A stretch of DNA of 64,000 nucleotides from Acidobacteriota bacterium (GCA_003165465.1 PLUM01000053.1:1-64000); one strand, 5' to 3'. Numbered from the stretch's first letter, positions 33,745 through 42,778 are shown. The notes: generated from the sequence alone by a model not told the origin. Translations and numbers: made by a program.

Positions 33745-34868
33745 GAAATACTTTTTCCACGCGCGCCGCTGACCGGCTTCTCTTCGTGGGCGATTGCGGC
33801 AGTGGCGATTTTTTGCGTGGCGTTAGAGACGGACATGCGTCGCAATTGCCCGAGCGGAACGACGCGCGCGCCCTTCGTGCACGGCAATCGCGCGACGCGA
33901 ACCAGAAATGGTTCCAGGCGGATATTGCGAAACGTGACCGCGTGGCGAGCGGTTGCCAGTGGCGTGAAGCTGGCATTCAACGCCACGCCGAATTTTTCAT
34001 GCATGTGCCCGGCAAGGGCCGCGCCCGCATCCACTCCCGTGGTTTCGAGAGCCGGGAATTGCCACAAGCGTGAAAACAGAACGCCCTCCTCGCCACGCGG
34101 GCGCATGAGCATGGTGCGCCCGCGTGGATCGAGCAGCACGGCCGCGGCAAGCGTTACCTTGACCGTCGCGCGCTTTTTCCGCGCCGACGGCAATTCCCCG
34201 GCGATTCCCAGTTCAAGAGCGCGGCACGATTTCGCAACCGGACATTCCCCGCAACGCGGCGATTTGGGCGTGCACACGGTCGCGCCCAGCTCCATCATGG
34301 CCTGGTTCCAATCGCCCGGAGCGTTTCGGACGAGCAAATTCTGCGCCGTGGCCTCGAGTTTCCGCCACGTCGCGGGCGCGCGTAATTCCCCGTGCAACGC
34401 ACCCAATCGCGCCAGGACACGCGCAACGTTTCCATCCAGCACCGCGTGCGGCGCGCCATACGCAATGCTCAAGACCGCCGCCGACGTATAGCGGCCAATG
34501 CCCGGAAGCGCCAGTGCGGCTTCGTACTCGCGCGGAAAATCGCCCTCGTGCCGCGCGACGATTTCCTTTGCCGCGCGCTGCAAATTTCTGGCGCGGCTGT
34601 AATACCCGAGGCCTGACCAGCTCGCAAGCACGCGATCGATGTTCGCGCGCGCCAGCGCCCGCACGTCCGGAAAGTTCTCAAGAAATCGCTCGTAGTATGG
34701 AATTACGGCGGCGACGCGTGTCTGTTGCAGCATGATTTCCGACAGCCAGATATGGTACGGGTCCCGCGTGCGTCGCCAGGGAAGATCGCGCCGGCGTTTC
34801 GCAAACCAGGAAAGCATGCGCCGCCTGAATTTTGGAATTTCCGCCGCGGGAATGTTCAGCAAACTCAC
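33741..34868 (-). CDS. mutY: Adenine DNA glycosylase MutY
   Basis: A protein of 375 aa, GTG start at 34868. It removes adenine opposite 8-oxoguanine. Catalytic Glu lies in SEIMLQQTRV (about residue 44) and Asp in LDGNVARVLARL (about 145). The helix-hairpin-helix LPGIGRYTSAA and the 4Fe-4S loop C-x6-C-x2-C-x5-C (CTPKSPRCGECPVAKSC) are intact. The C-terminal NUDIX-like domain (about 230-360) is degenerate, as in the family. The final codon before the stop abuts a family B element. It sits between DUF58 and tgpA. Confidence 0.95.
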   Translation of the reverse strand: MSLLNIPAAEIPKFRRRMLSWFAKRRRDLPWRRTRDPYHIWLSEIMLQQTRVAAVIPYYERFLENFPDVRALARANIDRVLASWSGLGYYSRARNLQRAAKEIVARHEGDFPREYEAALALPGIGRYTSAAVLSIAYGAPHAVLDGNVARVLARLGALHGELRAPATWRKLEATAQNLLVRNAPGDWNQAMMELGATVCTPKSPRCGECPVAKSCRALELGIAGELPSARKKRATVKVTLAAAVLLDPRGRTMLMRPRGEEGVLFSRLWQFPALETTGVDAGAALAGHMHEKFGVALNASFTPLATARHAVTFRNIRLEPFLVRVARLPCTKGARVVPLGQLRRMSVSNATQKIATAAIAHEEKPVSGARGKSIS

Positions 34869-34960
34869 GCGCCGGATTTTCGCACATTGGCGGATCGAAC
34901 GGAACTTTTAGCGAAACGGATCGCGCGCATCGGGCGCAAGACCCATAGCCGGGTTGAGGC

Positions 34961-36367
34961 TTACAGCGAAGATACGAACACAAAATGCGCGCTGTTCCAC
35001 AGGTGCGTGGGAATCGAGCCGCGCGGGTGGCTGGTCAAAACGATCTTGAAAATATCCGGGGCATCGCTGAGCGTTTCCAGAAAATTCACGCCCGGCGACT
35101 GCTTCAAGGGCTCCACGCTCGCCAGATGGCGCAGGATGTCGTGGATCACGTCACTGGCGCTCATGCGCGGCGTGGCGAAACCCGCGGAGCGGAATTCGAT
35201 CACGGAATTGATTTCATAAAAGTGCCAGGCAAGGCCGGCGCAAAGCGTCACGGCGCGCTCGAACATCTCCGCGGCCTCTCCGTCCGTCCCCTGTGAACTG
35301 ACATAGGGATCCAACACCAGCATGACTCGCCGCTCGTCTTCCCGCGCGAATTCCTTCACCTGCAAGGCGCCGATTCGGGCGGAAGCTTTCCAGTCGACGT
35401 GGCGGGCGCTGTCATTAAATTGGTAGTCGCGGATCGCATAGAGGTCATTGCCGCGCCCGCGCTGGTAGCTTTCGAGTTCTCCGGTCACAAGCGGAAGAAC
35501 CTCGTAAAACTGTTCCGTTGGCTGGATACGCGGATACACAACCACTTCGATGGGAGAGTCCACGCGCCGCGTTTTTTGGAGAAAGCCGAATGGAAATTTC
35601 GTTCGCAACCCAAGCGTGTCCTGCCGGTAGACTCCGCGTCGGGGAAATGTCAGGGCCACATTTTGCCGCACCGTCTGGCGGCACGGAATATGAGGAAAAT
35701 AAACCGGGCGATCCAGGATTTGAGGCGCGGCACTCACGGGCGCGTTTTTTTTTGTCCTTGACGAGGCGTCGCTCACCAGCGAAATGGAGAAGGACGGCAT
35801 GATCCGCTTCCAATTCTGAAGTTCGGCGACGGCCAGCACCGTGCGTCCGGCGAAAATGTGCTCGGGCATTTCGAGCCGCACATCGATGCCGCCGAGCACA
35901 ATCCGCGAAAGCAGCCCCGAAACCAACAGTCCGGCCAGCATGCACGCCAGAATCATGAACAACAGATTATTTCCCGTGTTGAGAGCGGCAATCGCGATCA
36001 CAAAAATTCCCACGATGTACACGACGCCCTCGCGCGTCACGTTGTAATCGATCTGATAGGAGAGCCACATCAGCGACGATCGCCGCGCGAGCGCCGGCAC
36101 AATGGTCAGCGCAACCCATCCGGCAAGCGCCAGGGCCGCCAGCGCCAACAATCCCGCGATCAGAAGGTGCCCGTTCTCGGCGACCGCGCCGGAATAGAGC
36201 GCCAGAAAAAGCGCCGACGCCAGAGCGCCCATGGCAATGGCGAAATTGCGCCAGCTGGGACTATCCAGGGTTTTTCGTAACCGGTTCCATTGGGCCACGC
36301 GCATCATTCCCACCGCCTTGCGTAAAAGCGGAGGGCCGACGCGGCGTTCGACAAATTCGGGATTCAT
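34961..36367 (-). CDS. DUF58-domain membrane protein
   Basis: A protein of 468 aa. Membrane spans lie at about 42-62 and 66-88, with a further hydrophobic pair at 112-155. The DUF58 core at about 315-345 has YQRGRGNDLYAIRDYQ then SARHVDWKASARIGALQVKEF. A von Willebrand A-like domain follows (VMLVLDPYVSSQG near 355). DUF58 proteins act with MoxR ATPases, often as chaperone-like pairs in envelope or metal insertion functions. Its ATG shares one base with the moxR stop (TGATG), so the two are coupled. Confidence 0.9.
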   Translation of the reverse strand: MNPEFVERRVGPPLLRKAVGMMRVAQWNRLRKTLDSPSWRNFAIAMGALASALFLALYSGAVAENGHLLIAGLLALAALALAGWVALTIVPALARRSSLMWLSYQIDYNVTREGVVYIVGIFVIAIAALNTGNNLLFMILACMLAGLLVSGLLSRIVLGGIDVRLEMPEHIFAGRTVLAVAELQNWKRIMPSFSISLVSDASSRTKKNAPVSAAPQILDRPVYFPHIPCRQTVRQNVALTFPRRGVYRQDTLGLRTKFPFGFLQKTRRVDSPIEVVVYPRIQPTEQFYEVLPLVTGELESYQRGRGNDLYAIRDYQFNDSARHVDWKASARIGALQVKEFAREDERRVMLVLDPYVSSQGTDGEAAEMFERAVTLCAGLAWHFYEINSVIEFRSAGFATPRMSASDVIHDILRHLASVEPLKQSPGVNFLETLSDAPDIFKIVLTSHPRGSIPTHLWNSAHFVFVSSL

Positions 36368-37317
36368 CAGAGGGGGACGGAGGTGGATTCCATGATTTCG
36401 CGCAGAATGATTTCCGCCTGCACCGATTTTTTTTGCGTGGCCGCGTAGCGCGCATTGACCACCACGCGGTGCGCGAACACCGGCAGAACGAGCTGCTTGA
36501 AATCGTCGGGCGTGCAGTAGTCGCGGTCTTCGAGGAACGCCCGCGCCTGCGCCGCGCGCTGCAGCATCAGCAGCCCGCGCGGGCTTACGCCCAGCGTGAG
36601 CTGCTCGGAAGTGCGCGTTCGTTCCACGATGTCGAGTGCGTAATCCCGAAGGCTGTCGTCCACGCGCACTTTTTCCACGGCGCGCTGCATCCGTTCCACA
36701 TCGGCCGCTTCCATCACGGGCGTGACTTCGGCCGCGGCGTTGTGTCCGTTGGAATGCCTCTGCATGATCTCGCGCTCGCTGTCGCGCGACGGGTATCCCA
36801 TGCCAATGCGCAGCAAAAACCGGTCCAGCTGCGATTCCGGAAGCGGATACGTTCCATGATGTTCGACGGGGTTTTGCGTGGCCAGCACCATGAACGGCTG
36901 CGGAAGCTTGTGCGTGTAGTTGTCCACCGTCACCTGCGCTTCGTTCATGGCTTCGAGCAGCGACGACTGCGTCTTCGGCGTGGTGCGGTTGATTTCGTCC
37001 GCCAGAATAATGTTGGCGAAAATCGGACCGGGCTTGAAATCGAACCGCTGCTCGACCTGGTTGAATACGCTCGTGCCCACCACGTCCGAGGGAAGCAGGT
37101 CCGATGTAAATTGGATTCGCTGGAACGAACAGTGGAAGGAATTCGCAAGCGCCTGCGCGAGGGTTGTCTTCCCGACTCCGGGGACATCCTCGATCAGCAA
37201 GTGGCCTTTGGCCAGCAGCGCCACGAGCGCAAGGCGGATCACTTCGTCCTTGCCGCGAATCACTCGCGCGATCGACGCCTGTAACTGAACAATTTGTTTA
37301 TCCGTTGCCGTGGTCAT
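36367..37317 (-). CDS. MoxR-family AAA+ ATPase
   Basis: A protein of 316 aa. Walker A is EDVPGVGKTTLAQAL (about residue 38-52), Walker B is ADEINRTTPKTQSSLLEAM (about 107-125), and the sensor ATQNPVEHHGTYPLPESQLDRFLL is conserved. The C-terminal lid ends in RVVVNARYAATQKKS. MoxR proteins act as chaperones for protein complex maturation. It is the first gene of the moxR-DUF58 pair; tRNA-Val is divergent 48 bp upstream. Confidence 0.94.
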   Translation of the reverse strand: MTTATDKQIVQLQASIARVIRGKDEVIRLALVALLAKGHLLIEDVPGVGKTTLAQALANSFHCSFQRIQFTSDLLPSDVVGTSVFNQVEQRFDFKPGPIFANIILADEINRTTPKTQSSLLEAMNEAQVTVDNYTHKLPQPFMVLATQNPVEHHGTYPLPESQLDRFLLRIGMGYPSRDSEREIMQRHSNGHNAAAEVTPVMEAADVERMQRAVEKVRVDDSLRDYALDIVERTRTSEQLTLGVSPRGLLMLQRAAQARAFLEDRDYCTPDDFKQLVLPVFAHRVVVNARYAATQKKSVQAEIILREIMESTSVPL

Positions 37318-37365
37318 TTGGTTGAAAATCCCCAGCGCTTCTGCTACAAACAGTGAGTGCCTTGT

Positions 37366-37441
37366 GGGCGATTAGCTCAGTGGTTAGAGCGCTCCCCTCA
37401 CACGGGAGAGGTCCAAGGTTCAAGTCCTTGATCGCCCACCA
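37366..37441 (+). tRNA. tRNA-Val (anticodon CAC)
   Basis: 76 nt including encoded CCA. The acceptor GGGCGAT pairs with ATCGCCC. The anticodon stem CTCCC/GGGAG encloses loop CTCACAC, so the anticodon is CAC. The T arm AAGGTTCAAGTCCTT is standard. It is divergent from moxR. Confidence 0.97.
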
Positions 37442-37560
37442 CTCGCCACACCTCTTATGTTGCCATTGTTTTCCCCTTTGCCTTAGCGTTTGCCTCACGC
37501 GTTGTGCCTAAAAAGTTTTCAGCCGAGTGGCCCGAAAAGCGGCTGGATCGTTTGGTTTTG

Positions 37561-37632
37561 GTAGCGACGGCGTCTCGCCGGTTCTGGTGCCCTTCCAGGG
37601 CTCGAACATAGCCGGCAAGATGCCGGCGCTAC
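37561..37632. repeat. Family F palindromic element
   Basis: GTAGCGACGGCGTCTCGCCG on the left and GCCGGCAAGATGCCGGCGCTAC (37611-37632) on the right; inside, TTCTGGTGCCC and CCAGGG also pair partly. The right arm is a clean hairpin around CAAGATG. It is the only copy here, but it shares the GTAGCG...CGCTAC ends with family B. Confidence 0.8.
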
Positions 37633-37786
37633 TAAAACAATCGCGAACCTCTAACCGGGGCATTACCGGAAAAGCACTCGCCGTTCGTGCTGTGATACTC
37701 TGTGCTGCGGGCTGGAAGCTCCGGTGTTGCGTTGTATCGGGGCCGGGCGTTTCATTTCATTCAGCGCGAAAGCAAAGGAAACCAAC

Positions 37787-38260
37787 GTGACCGCGACACT
37801 GCGATTTCTTCAGTTTTTCTCATTGGGCTGCTGGCTGGGCGGAATCCTGTTCTTCAGCTTTGTGGTCGCGCAGGGCGCATTCAGCATCCTGCCGAACAAG
37901 GACCTGGCTGGGGCGCTGGTGGGATATTCGCTGGCGCGGCTGCACATTCTGGGCATCGTGGCCGGCTGCGTGTATTTGATCGCCACCGCCGTGCTGGAAA
38001 AATCCATGAGTGCGCTGGCGCGTCCCGCCGCGCTGCTCGTGTTCGCGATGGTCGTCTGCACCATGCTCTCGCAATATGGGGTCATTGCGCGCATGGACGT
38101 GCTGCGCGCGCAGATGGGCTCGGTCGCCGCAACGCCCGCCGAAAACCCGCTCCGCTCGTCGTTCGATCGCCTGCACCAATATTCGGTATGGCTGGAGAGC
38201 ATCGTGCTCCTTTCCGGCCTCACGGCCTTGTTTCTCACGGCACGCCAGAAATTTTCCTGA
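37787..38260 (+). CDS. DUF4149-like membrane protein
   Basis: A protein of 157 aa from GTG 37787, with AAGGAAA 7 bp upstream. Four membrane helices are predicted (about 5-28, 48-68, 76-98 and 132-150). The first begins FLQFFSLGCWLGGILFFSFVV, a pattern of DUF4149/TMEM205-like proteins. A charged stretch (RMDVLRAQMGSVAATP) lies between helices 3 and 4. The function is unknown. It is followed 81 bp later by the CADD-type gene. Confidence 0.75.
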   Translation: MTATLRFLQFFSLGCWLGGILFFSFVVAQGAFSILPNKDLAGALVGYSLARLHILGIVAGCVYLIATAVLEKSMSALARPAALLVFAMVVCTMLSQYGVIARMDVLRAQMGSVAATPAENPLRSSFDRLHQYSVWLESIVLLSGLTALFLTARQKFS

Positions 38261-38341
38261 GCGCCAATAGAAATCGCTTTTCGTCATTGAAATGAAATCG
38301 GCGTGACCTTAAAATTCATACTCCCGAGGGGGGAACTCAAA

Positions 38342-39052
38342 ATGGAAATTTCCGCATTCTGGCAAAAGGCCGGCCAGGAAATCGAAAAATACAATTTACT
38401 GAAGCACCCATTCTATCAAGCGTGGACCGCGGGCGAGTTGACGAAGGAAGACTTGCAATTTTACGCCGAGCAGTATTACCACCAGGTTTCCCAGTTCCCC
38501 ACTTATCTTACGGCGCTCCATTCCCGCTTGCCGGAGGGGGCAATGCGCCGGGACGTACTTGCGAACGCGTACGAGGAAGAGTGCGACGGGTTGGCGCATT
38601 CCGACCTTTGGCTGCGATTTATCGAGGGCATGGGCGGCGCGGGATCGAATCCCGACAAGGAAACGCCGATCCCGGAAATGAGCGAGCTGGTGAAGACGTT
38701 CCGCGCGCTGGCGCAGGAATCGTCCGTGGCGGCCGCCTTCGGTGCACTGTTTGCCTACGAGTCTCAGGTGCCCCAGATCGCCGCTGAAAAACGGAATGGG
38801 TTGAAGAAACATTACGGCGCGGACGACCGCACGTGCAGCTACTTCACCTTGCACCGGACGACAGATGTCCATCATTCGAATGTGTGGAGCAAAATTATTT
38901 CCGCGCTCATCGAGCAGGATGACCGCCTCGCGGCGGAGGCGTTGCAAGGAATTTCCCGCGCCGCACAAGCCCTGTGGACAGCCCTCGACGGCATTGAACG
39001 CGAGCGCCCGAATCGCAAGGCCGGGAACTGCGCCGGAACCACAACGAATTAG
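38342..39052 (+). CDS. CADD-type heme-oxygenase-fold diiron protein (candidate pABA synthase)
   Basis: A protein of 236 aa from ATG 38342 (GGGGGAAC upstream). It is all-helical and resembles CADD of Chlamydia, a diiron enzyme that makes p-aminobenzoate from its own residues. Candidate metal ligands, in CADD-like spacing, are E79, H86, E140, H171, D175 and H178 (YEEECDGLAHSD, YES, HRTTDVHH). Residues matching the CADD donors Y27 and K152 are Y25 and K150, offset by two as are the first three ligands. Known chemistry: the tyrosine gives the ring and the lysine the amino group, so each enzyme turns over once. A conventional pabA-type subunit (2118-2678) is also present. Activity here is inferred. 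Confidence 0.85.
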   Translation: MEISAFWQKAGQEIEKYNLLKHPFYQAWTAGELTKEDLQFYAEQYYHQVSQFPTYLTALHSRLPEGAMRRDVLANAYEEECDGLAHSDLWLRFIEGMGGAGSNPDKETPIPEMSELVKTFRALAQESSVAAAFGALFAYESQVPQIAAEKRNGLKKHYGADDRTCSYFTLHRTTDVHHSNVWSKIISALIEQDDRLAAEALQGISRAAQALWTALDGIERERPNRKAGNCAGTTTN

Positions 39053-39062
39053 CGCGAATCGA

Positions 39063-39137
39063 GTAGCACACGCTTCAGCCTGTGTGGGTTTGATTTTCGT
39101 TGGTTCGAGAAGGAACACAGGCTGAAGCCTGTGCTAC
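39063..39137. repeat. Family C palindromic element (two-armed)
   Basis: GTAGCACACGCTTCAGCCTG and CAGGCTGAAGCCTGTGCTAC; the loop starts TGTGGGTTTG and ends GAAGGAACA. It starts 11 bp after the CADD stop and ends 10 bp from the stop of the convergent glycosylase gene. Confidence 0.93.
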
Positions 39138-39146
39138 TGAGGTCCG

Positions 39147-39857
39147 TCATCTCGCTGCGGACTTTTTCTTAACTTTTATTTTGCGTGGCGATTGCGACGC
39201 TCTCTTGCGTTCCGGTTTTCCTTTTTTCTCGTCCACGGCGCGCCACAAATACCAGCTTGCGATTGACCGGTACGGCCGCCAGCGCTCGCCATGTTCAAGG
39301 ATGGCCTGCGGCTTTGGCGTATCCGCAAGTCCGTAGACATGCTGGAAACCCTTGCGAATTCCGTAGTCGTGAATGGGCAGCACGTCGGGCCGCCCCAGCT
39401 GAAACATCAGAAACATGTGCACGGACCACTCGCCAATTCCCCGCACACTCGTAAGCCGCTCCAGAATTTCTTCCTCGCTCATGCGCCGAATCGTGGCCAG
39501 CGGAGGCACCGTCCCGTCGATAGTTTTCCGCGCAAGATCCTTGGCCGCCGCTATCTTCTGGCGCGAGAGCCCTGCGCGGCGCAATTTCGCCGTGGTGGCG
39601 CGCAGAATTTCATGCGGCGCCGGGCATTTGCCGCCAGTCCCCAGCGCTTTCACGCGCCCGAAAATCGTTGCTGCAGCGGCGCCCGCGAGCTGCTGATACA
39701 CGATAGTCTCCAGCAGGCTTTCGAATGGAGGCTCCGGTTTGAGCTTCTTGGTTGGGAAGCAGCCGACCGTGCGGATCACGCGCGCCAGACTCTTGTCCGC
39801 GCGCGAAAGCTCGCGCATCACTTGCTCGACGTCAACGGGATAGTGAGTTCTTGCCAT
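39147..39857 (-). CDS. DNA-3-methyladenine glycosylase II (AlkA-like)
   Basis: A protein of 236 aa from ATG 39857 (MARTHYPVDVEQ). The HhH-GPD core is visible: PFESLLETIVYQQLAGAAA near 60-80, the hairpin LTSVRGIGEWSVHMFLMF near 150-170, and the catalytic Asp in LPIHDYGIRKG near 180. It lacks the N-terminal TBP-like domain of E. coli AlkA. The C-terminus is a lysine/arginine tail (KKGKPERKRASQSPRKIKVKKK). It excises alkylated purines. An in-frame upstream extension to 39986 exists but is not family-like. Confidence 0.9.
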   Translation of the reverse strand: MARTHYPVDVEQVMRELSRADKSLARVIRTVGCFPTKKLKPEPPFESLLETIVYQQLAGAAAATIFGRVKALGTGGKCPAPHEILRATTAKLRRAGLSRQKIAAAKDLARKTIDGTVPPLATIRRMSEEEILERLTSVRGIGEWSVHMFLMFQLGRPDVLPIHDYGIRKGFQHVYGLADTPKPQAILEHGERWRPYRSIASWYLWRAVDEKKGKPERKRASQSPRKIKVKKKSAAR

Positions 39858-40009
39858 GGTGAGACACGAAGCATAGAAACGCATTGCAAGCCCGTCAAGG
39901 AAAACCTGCACACCGACAACGTATTGCCCGAAACATTGCGCGCACGGCAAACCAAAACCCACTGCCGAACAAAGCGTTCCGCGCATGGGTATGCTACGAT
40001 TCTAAACCT

Positions 40010-41086
40010 ATGCAAACAGGGATCATTGGGCTACCGCAGGTTGGCAAGACCACGCTGTTCAAGATATTGACGCGCGCGCAACTCGACGAGAAGGCGGCGC
40101 GCACCGCGACGCACGTGGGCGTCGCGCGCGTGCCGGAGCCGCGCCTCGAACAGCTGGCCAAGCTCTACGCCCCGAAGAAGATCACGTACGCGACCGTCGA
40201 GTATGTCGATGTCGGCGGCATGGTAAAAGACCGGGCGAAGGATTCCGCCGTGCTCGCGCCGCTGCGCGAAGTGGACGCGCTCGCGCATGTGCTGCGCGTC
40301 TTCGACGATCCCGCCGTGCCCCACTCCGCAGGATCGATCGATCCGCTGCGCGACGCCGAAGTGATGGACCTCGAACTGATGTTCTCCGACCTCGATCAGA
40401 TCACCCGCCGCATCGAGCGCGTGGAAAAAGACCTGAAGAAAAAGAAGGAGCCGGTTCTCGAACAGGAACTGGTCCTGCTGAACCGCTGCAAGACGGCCAT
40501 CGAATCGGAAAAGCCGCTGCGCGAACTGGAATTCAACGCGGAAGAGCGCAAGACGATCCACGGCTACAAATTCCTTTCGCAGCGGCCCATGCTGTACGTT
40601 TTGAATCTCGGCGACAGCGAAGTCGCCGATCTGGATACGGCTGTCGAGCGCCACAAACTATCGAAGCTCGTGGGCCGACCGAACACCGTGGTCCTCTCGA
40701 TTTGCGGGCGCATCGAGGCCGAACTGGCCGAACTCGATCCGGCCGAAGCCGCCGAGATGCTCACGGCCTACGGCCTCAAATCCTCCGGCCTTGCCCGGAT
40801 CATTCAGGCGACCTACCAGCTTCTCGGCCTGACTTCATTTTTCACGGCGGGCGAGCCGGAAGTGCGCGCCTGGACCATCAAGCGCGGCATGAACGCGCAA
40901 AAGGCCGCGGGCGCGATCCACTCGGACATCGAGCGCGGCTTCATTCGCGCCGAAGTCGTGCGCTGCGAGGACCTGCTGGCCGCCGGAAGCCTGCCGATCG
41001 CGCGCGAACGCGCACAGGTGCGCCTCGAAGGAAAGGAATACATCGTGCAGGAAGGCGACGTCATTCTGTTCCGCCATAGCGGCTAA
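40010..41086 (+). CDS. ychF: Ribosome-associated ATPase YchF (Obg-like)
   Basis: A protein of 358 aa from ATG 40010 (MQTGIIGLPQVGKTTLFKIL). The P-loop is GLPQVGKTT. The NKxD motif of GTPases is replaced by VLNLGDSE, as in YchF, which prefers ATP. The coiled-coil insertion (RRIERVEKDLKKKKEP) and C-terminal TGS domain (GAIHSDIERGFIRAEVV, ending DVILFRHSG) are present. It is 2 bp upstream of the ZIP gene, so they are probably one transcript. Confidence 0.96.
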   Translation: MQTGIIGLPQVGKTTLFKILTRAQLDEKAARTATHVGVARVPEPRLEQLAKLYAPKKITYATVEYVDVGGMVKDRAKDSAVLAPLREVDALAHVLRVFDDPAVPHSAGSIDPLRDAEVMDLELMFSDLDQITRRIERVEKDLKKKKEPVLEQELVLLNRCKTAIESEKPLRELEFNAEERKTIHGYKFLSQRPMLYVLNLGDSEVADLDTAVERHKLSKLVGRPNTVVLSICGRIEAELAELDPAEAAEMLTAYGLKSSGLARIIQATYQLLGLTSFFTAGEPEVRAWTIKRGMNAQKAAGAIHSDIERGFIRAEVVRCEDLLAAGSLPIARERAQVRLEGKEYIVQEGDVILFRHSG

Positions 41087-41088
41087 CG

Positions 41089-41847
41089 ATGCTCGCAACG
41101 CCACCTATTTCGGTTCCCGCGTCGCGCATGATTCTGGCGCTGCTGCTCGGCCTGACGGCCGCGGCGGCCAACATTCTCGGCGGACTTTTTATCCTGCACC
41201 GCGAATGGTCGCGCCAGTACCTGAAATATTTTCTCGCGCTCGGCGCGGGCTTCATGCTGGCCGCCGCCATTCTCGAAATTCTTCCCGAATCCGTGGCTCT
41301 GACGGGCAAGGACGCGTACTTCCTCGTGCTGGTCGGATATTTCATCGTGCACTTTTTCGAACACACGCTCGCGCCGCATTTCCATTTCGGAGAGGAAACG
41401 CACGTCGAGCATTTCGTGCCGAACCACGCCGGAATTTCCGCGCTGCTCGGACTTTCCATTCACACCTTCTTTGACGGCGTGGCGATTGCCTCCGGGTTCC
41501 TGGTTTCCGGCTGGCTGGGCGGCGTGATTTTTCTGGCGATTGCGCTGCACAAAATACCGGAAGGGTTCACGGTCGCCTCGCTCATGCTCGCCAGCGGACA
41601 GAGCCGCCGCACGGCGCTCCTGGCCGCAATCTGGCTGGGCGTGGCGACGGTTGCCGGCGTCCTGCTGATGGGGTTGCTGCATTCGCAGGTGGGTTACGCG
41701 CTGCCGATTTCGGCGGGAGTCACGCTGTACGTCGCCGCAACCGATCTGATCCCCGAAGTAAACCGCGAGCCGGACACGCGCATGGCGCTGCTCGTTTTCC
41801 TCGGCGTCTCAATGATGCTGCTGCTCGCCAAACTTTTTCACGCGTAA
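41089..41847 (+). CDS. ZIP-family divalent metal transporter
   Basis: A protein of 252 aa with about eight membrane spans. Span IV has SIHTFFDGVAIASGF and span V has ALHKIPEGFTVASL, the paired metal-site motifs of ZIP proteins. A His-rich loop HFHFGEETHVEHFVPNH lies between spans III and IV. It probably imports zinc or another divalent metal into the cytoplasm. It begins 2 bp after ychF. Confidence 0.92.
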   Translation: MLATPPISVPASRMILALLLGLTAAAANILGGLFILHREWSRQYLKYFLALGAGFMLAAAILEILPESVALTGKDAYFLVLVGYFIVHFFEHTLAPHFHFGEETHVEHFVPNHAGISALLGLSIHTFFDGVAIASGFLVSGWLGGVIFLAIALHKIPEGFTVASLMLASGQSRRTALLAAIWLGVATVAGVLLMGLLHSQVGYALPISAGVTLYVAATDLIPEVNREPDTRMALLVFLGVSMMLLLAKLFHA

Positions 41848-41858
41848 ATTCGATTTTG

Positions 41859-41884
41859 GTAGCGCGGGCTTCAGCCTGCGCTAC
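41859..41884. repeat. Short family B hairpin after the ZIP gene
   Basis: GTAGCGCGGGCTTCAGCCTG then CGCTAC. It starts 11 bp after the ZIP stop, a likely end-of-transcript hairpin. Confidence 0.8.
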
Positions 41885-41999
41885 ACCATCACAAGTCCGA
41901 TGAGTAGCTACCCGAGAAAGTGAAAGATTGTATGAGCTTCCGCGCGCGTGCTAAGATTTCCCCCGCTTAGGGTGGAAAGACCCCCCACAGGAGTGACAT

Positions 42000-42749
42000 A
42001 TGAAATCGATTGTTCGTATTCTTGCGTGCGTTGCCATGCTCTCGTTCGCGGCGGGCGCTCATGCACAGACGGCACGGCCGGTTCAGACGTTCGATACATC
42101 AGCCGGGCCGGTGAAGATTACGCCGGTATTCCACGCATCGCTCGCGATTGAAGCCGGAGGCAAGGTCATCGTCATCGACCCCGCCAAGCCGGCGAATTTT
42201 GCCGGGCTTCCGCAAGCGGACTTGATCTTGATTACGGATATTCACCCCGATCACTTGGACACAAACCTGATCCAGGCCGAAAGCAAGGCGGGCACGGAGA
42301 TCATCGCTCCAGCCGCGGTTGCGAAGACCGTGACAACCGCCAAGGTCATCGGCAACGGCGAAAAGACCACCTGGGGAGCCTGGACAATTGAAGCCATTCC
42401 CATGTACAACACGACCGCGTCGCGCGGCCCCGCACCCGGAAAACTGTTTCACGATAAAGGGCGCGGCAACGGCTACGTGCTCACCTACGGCGGCAAGCGC
42501 TTCTACTTTTCGGGCGACACCGAAGGCATTCCTGAAATGGTCGCTCTCAAGAACATCGATGTCGCTTTCATTTGCATGAACCTGCCCTACACCATGACGC
42601 CGGAAGAAGCGGCCGTTGCGGTCAAGGCGTTTCATCCGAAGATCGCGATTCCGTATCACTACCGCGGACAGGACATCACCGTGTTCAAGAAGGCTCTCGA
42701 AGGCACGGGAATCGAAGTGCGCCTGCTCGAATGGTACCCGGCAGCCTAA
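42000..42749 (+). CDS. Exported metallo-beta-lactamase-fold hydrolase (UlaG-like)
   Basis: A protein of 249 aa. CAGGAG lies 7 bp before ATG 42000. A signal peptide covers residues 1-22 (cleavage AHAQT). The metal motif TDIHPDHLD (about 80-88) is the HxHxDH variant of UlaG-like proteins. Other candidate ligands are the Asp in YFSGDTEG and the His in IPYHYRG. The substrate is unknown; the periplasmic location differs from UlaG itself. The gene ends 30 bp before a perfect hairpin. Confidence 0.85.
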   Translation: MKSIVRILACVAMLSFAAGAHAQTARPVQTFDTSAGPVKITPVFHASLAIEAGGKVIVIDPAKPANFAGLPQADLILITDIHPDHLDTNLIQAESKAGTEIIAPAAVAKTVTTAKVIGNGEKTTWGAWTIEAIPMYNTTASRGPAPGKLFHDKGRGNGYVLTYGGKRFYFSGDTEGIPEMVALKNIDVAFICMNLPYTMTPEEAAVAVKAFHPKIAIPYHYRGQDITVFKKALEGTGIEVRLLEWYPAA

Positions 42750-42778
42750 GACTGGCTAAGAATAGTTGATGGTTTTAA

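Noticed and set aside
39858-39986. Longer start for the AlkA-like gene at 39986
   Set aside because: The extension is Cys-rich and unlike the family, and overlaps the likely promoter region of divergent ychF.
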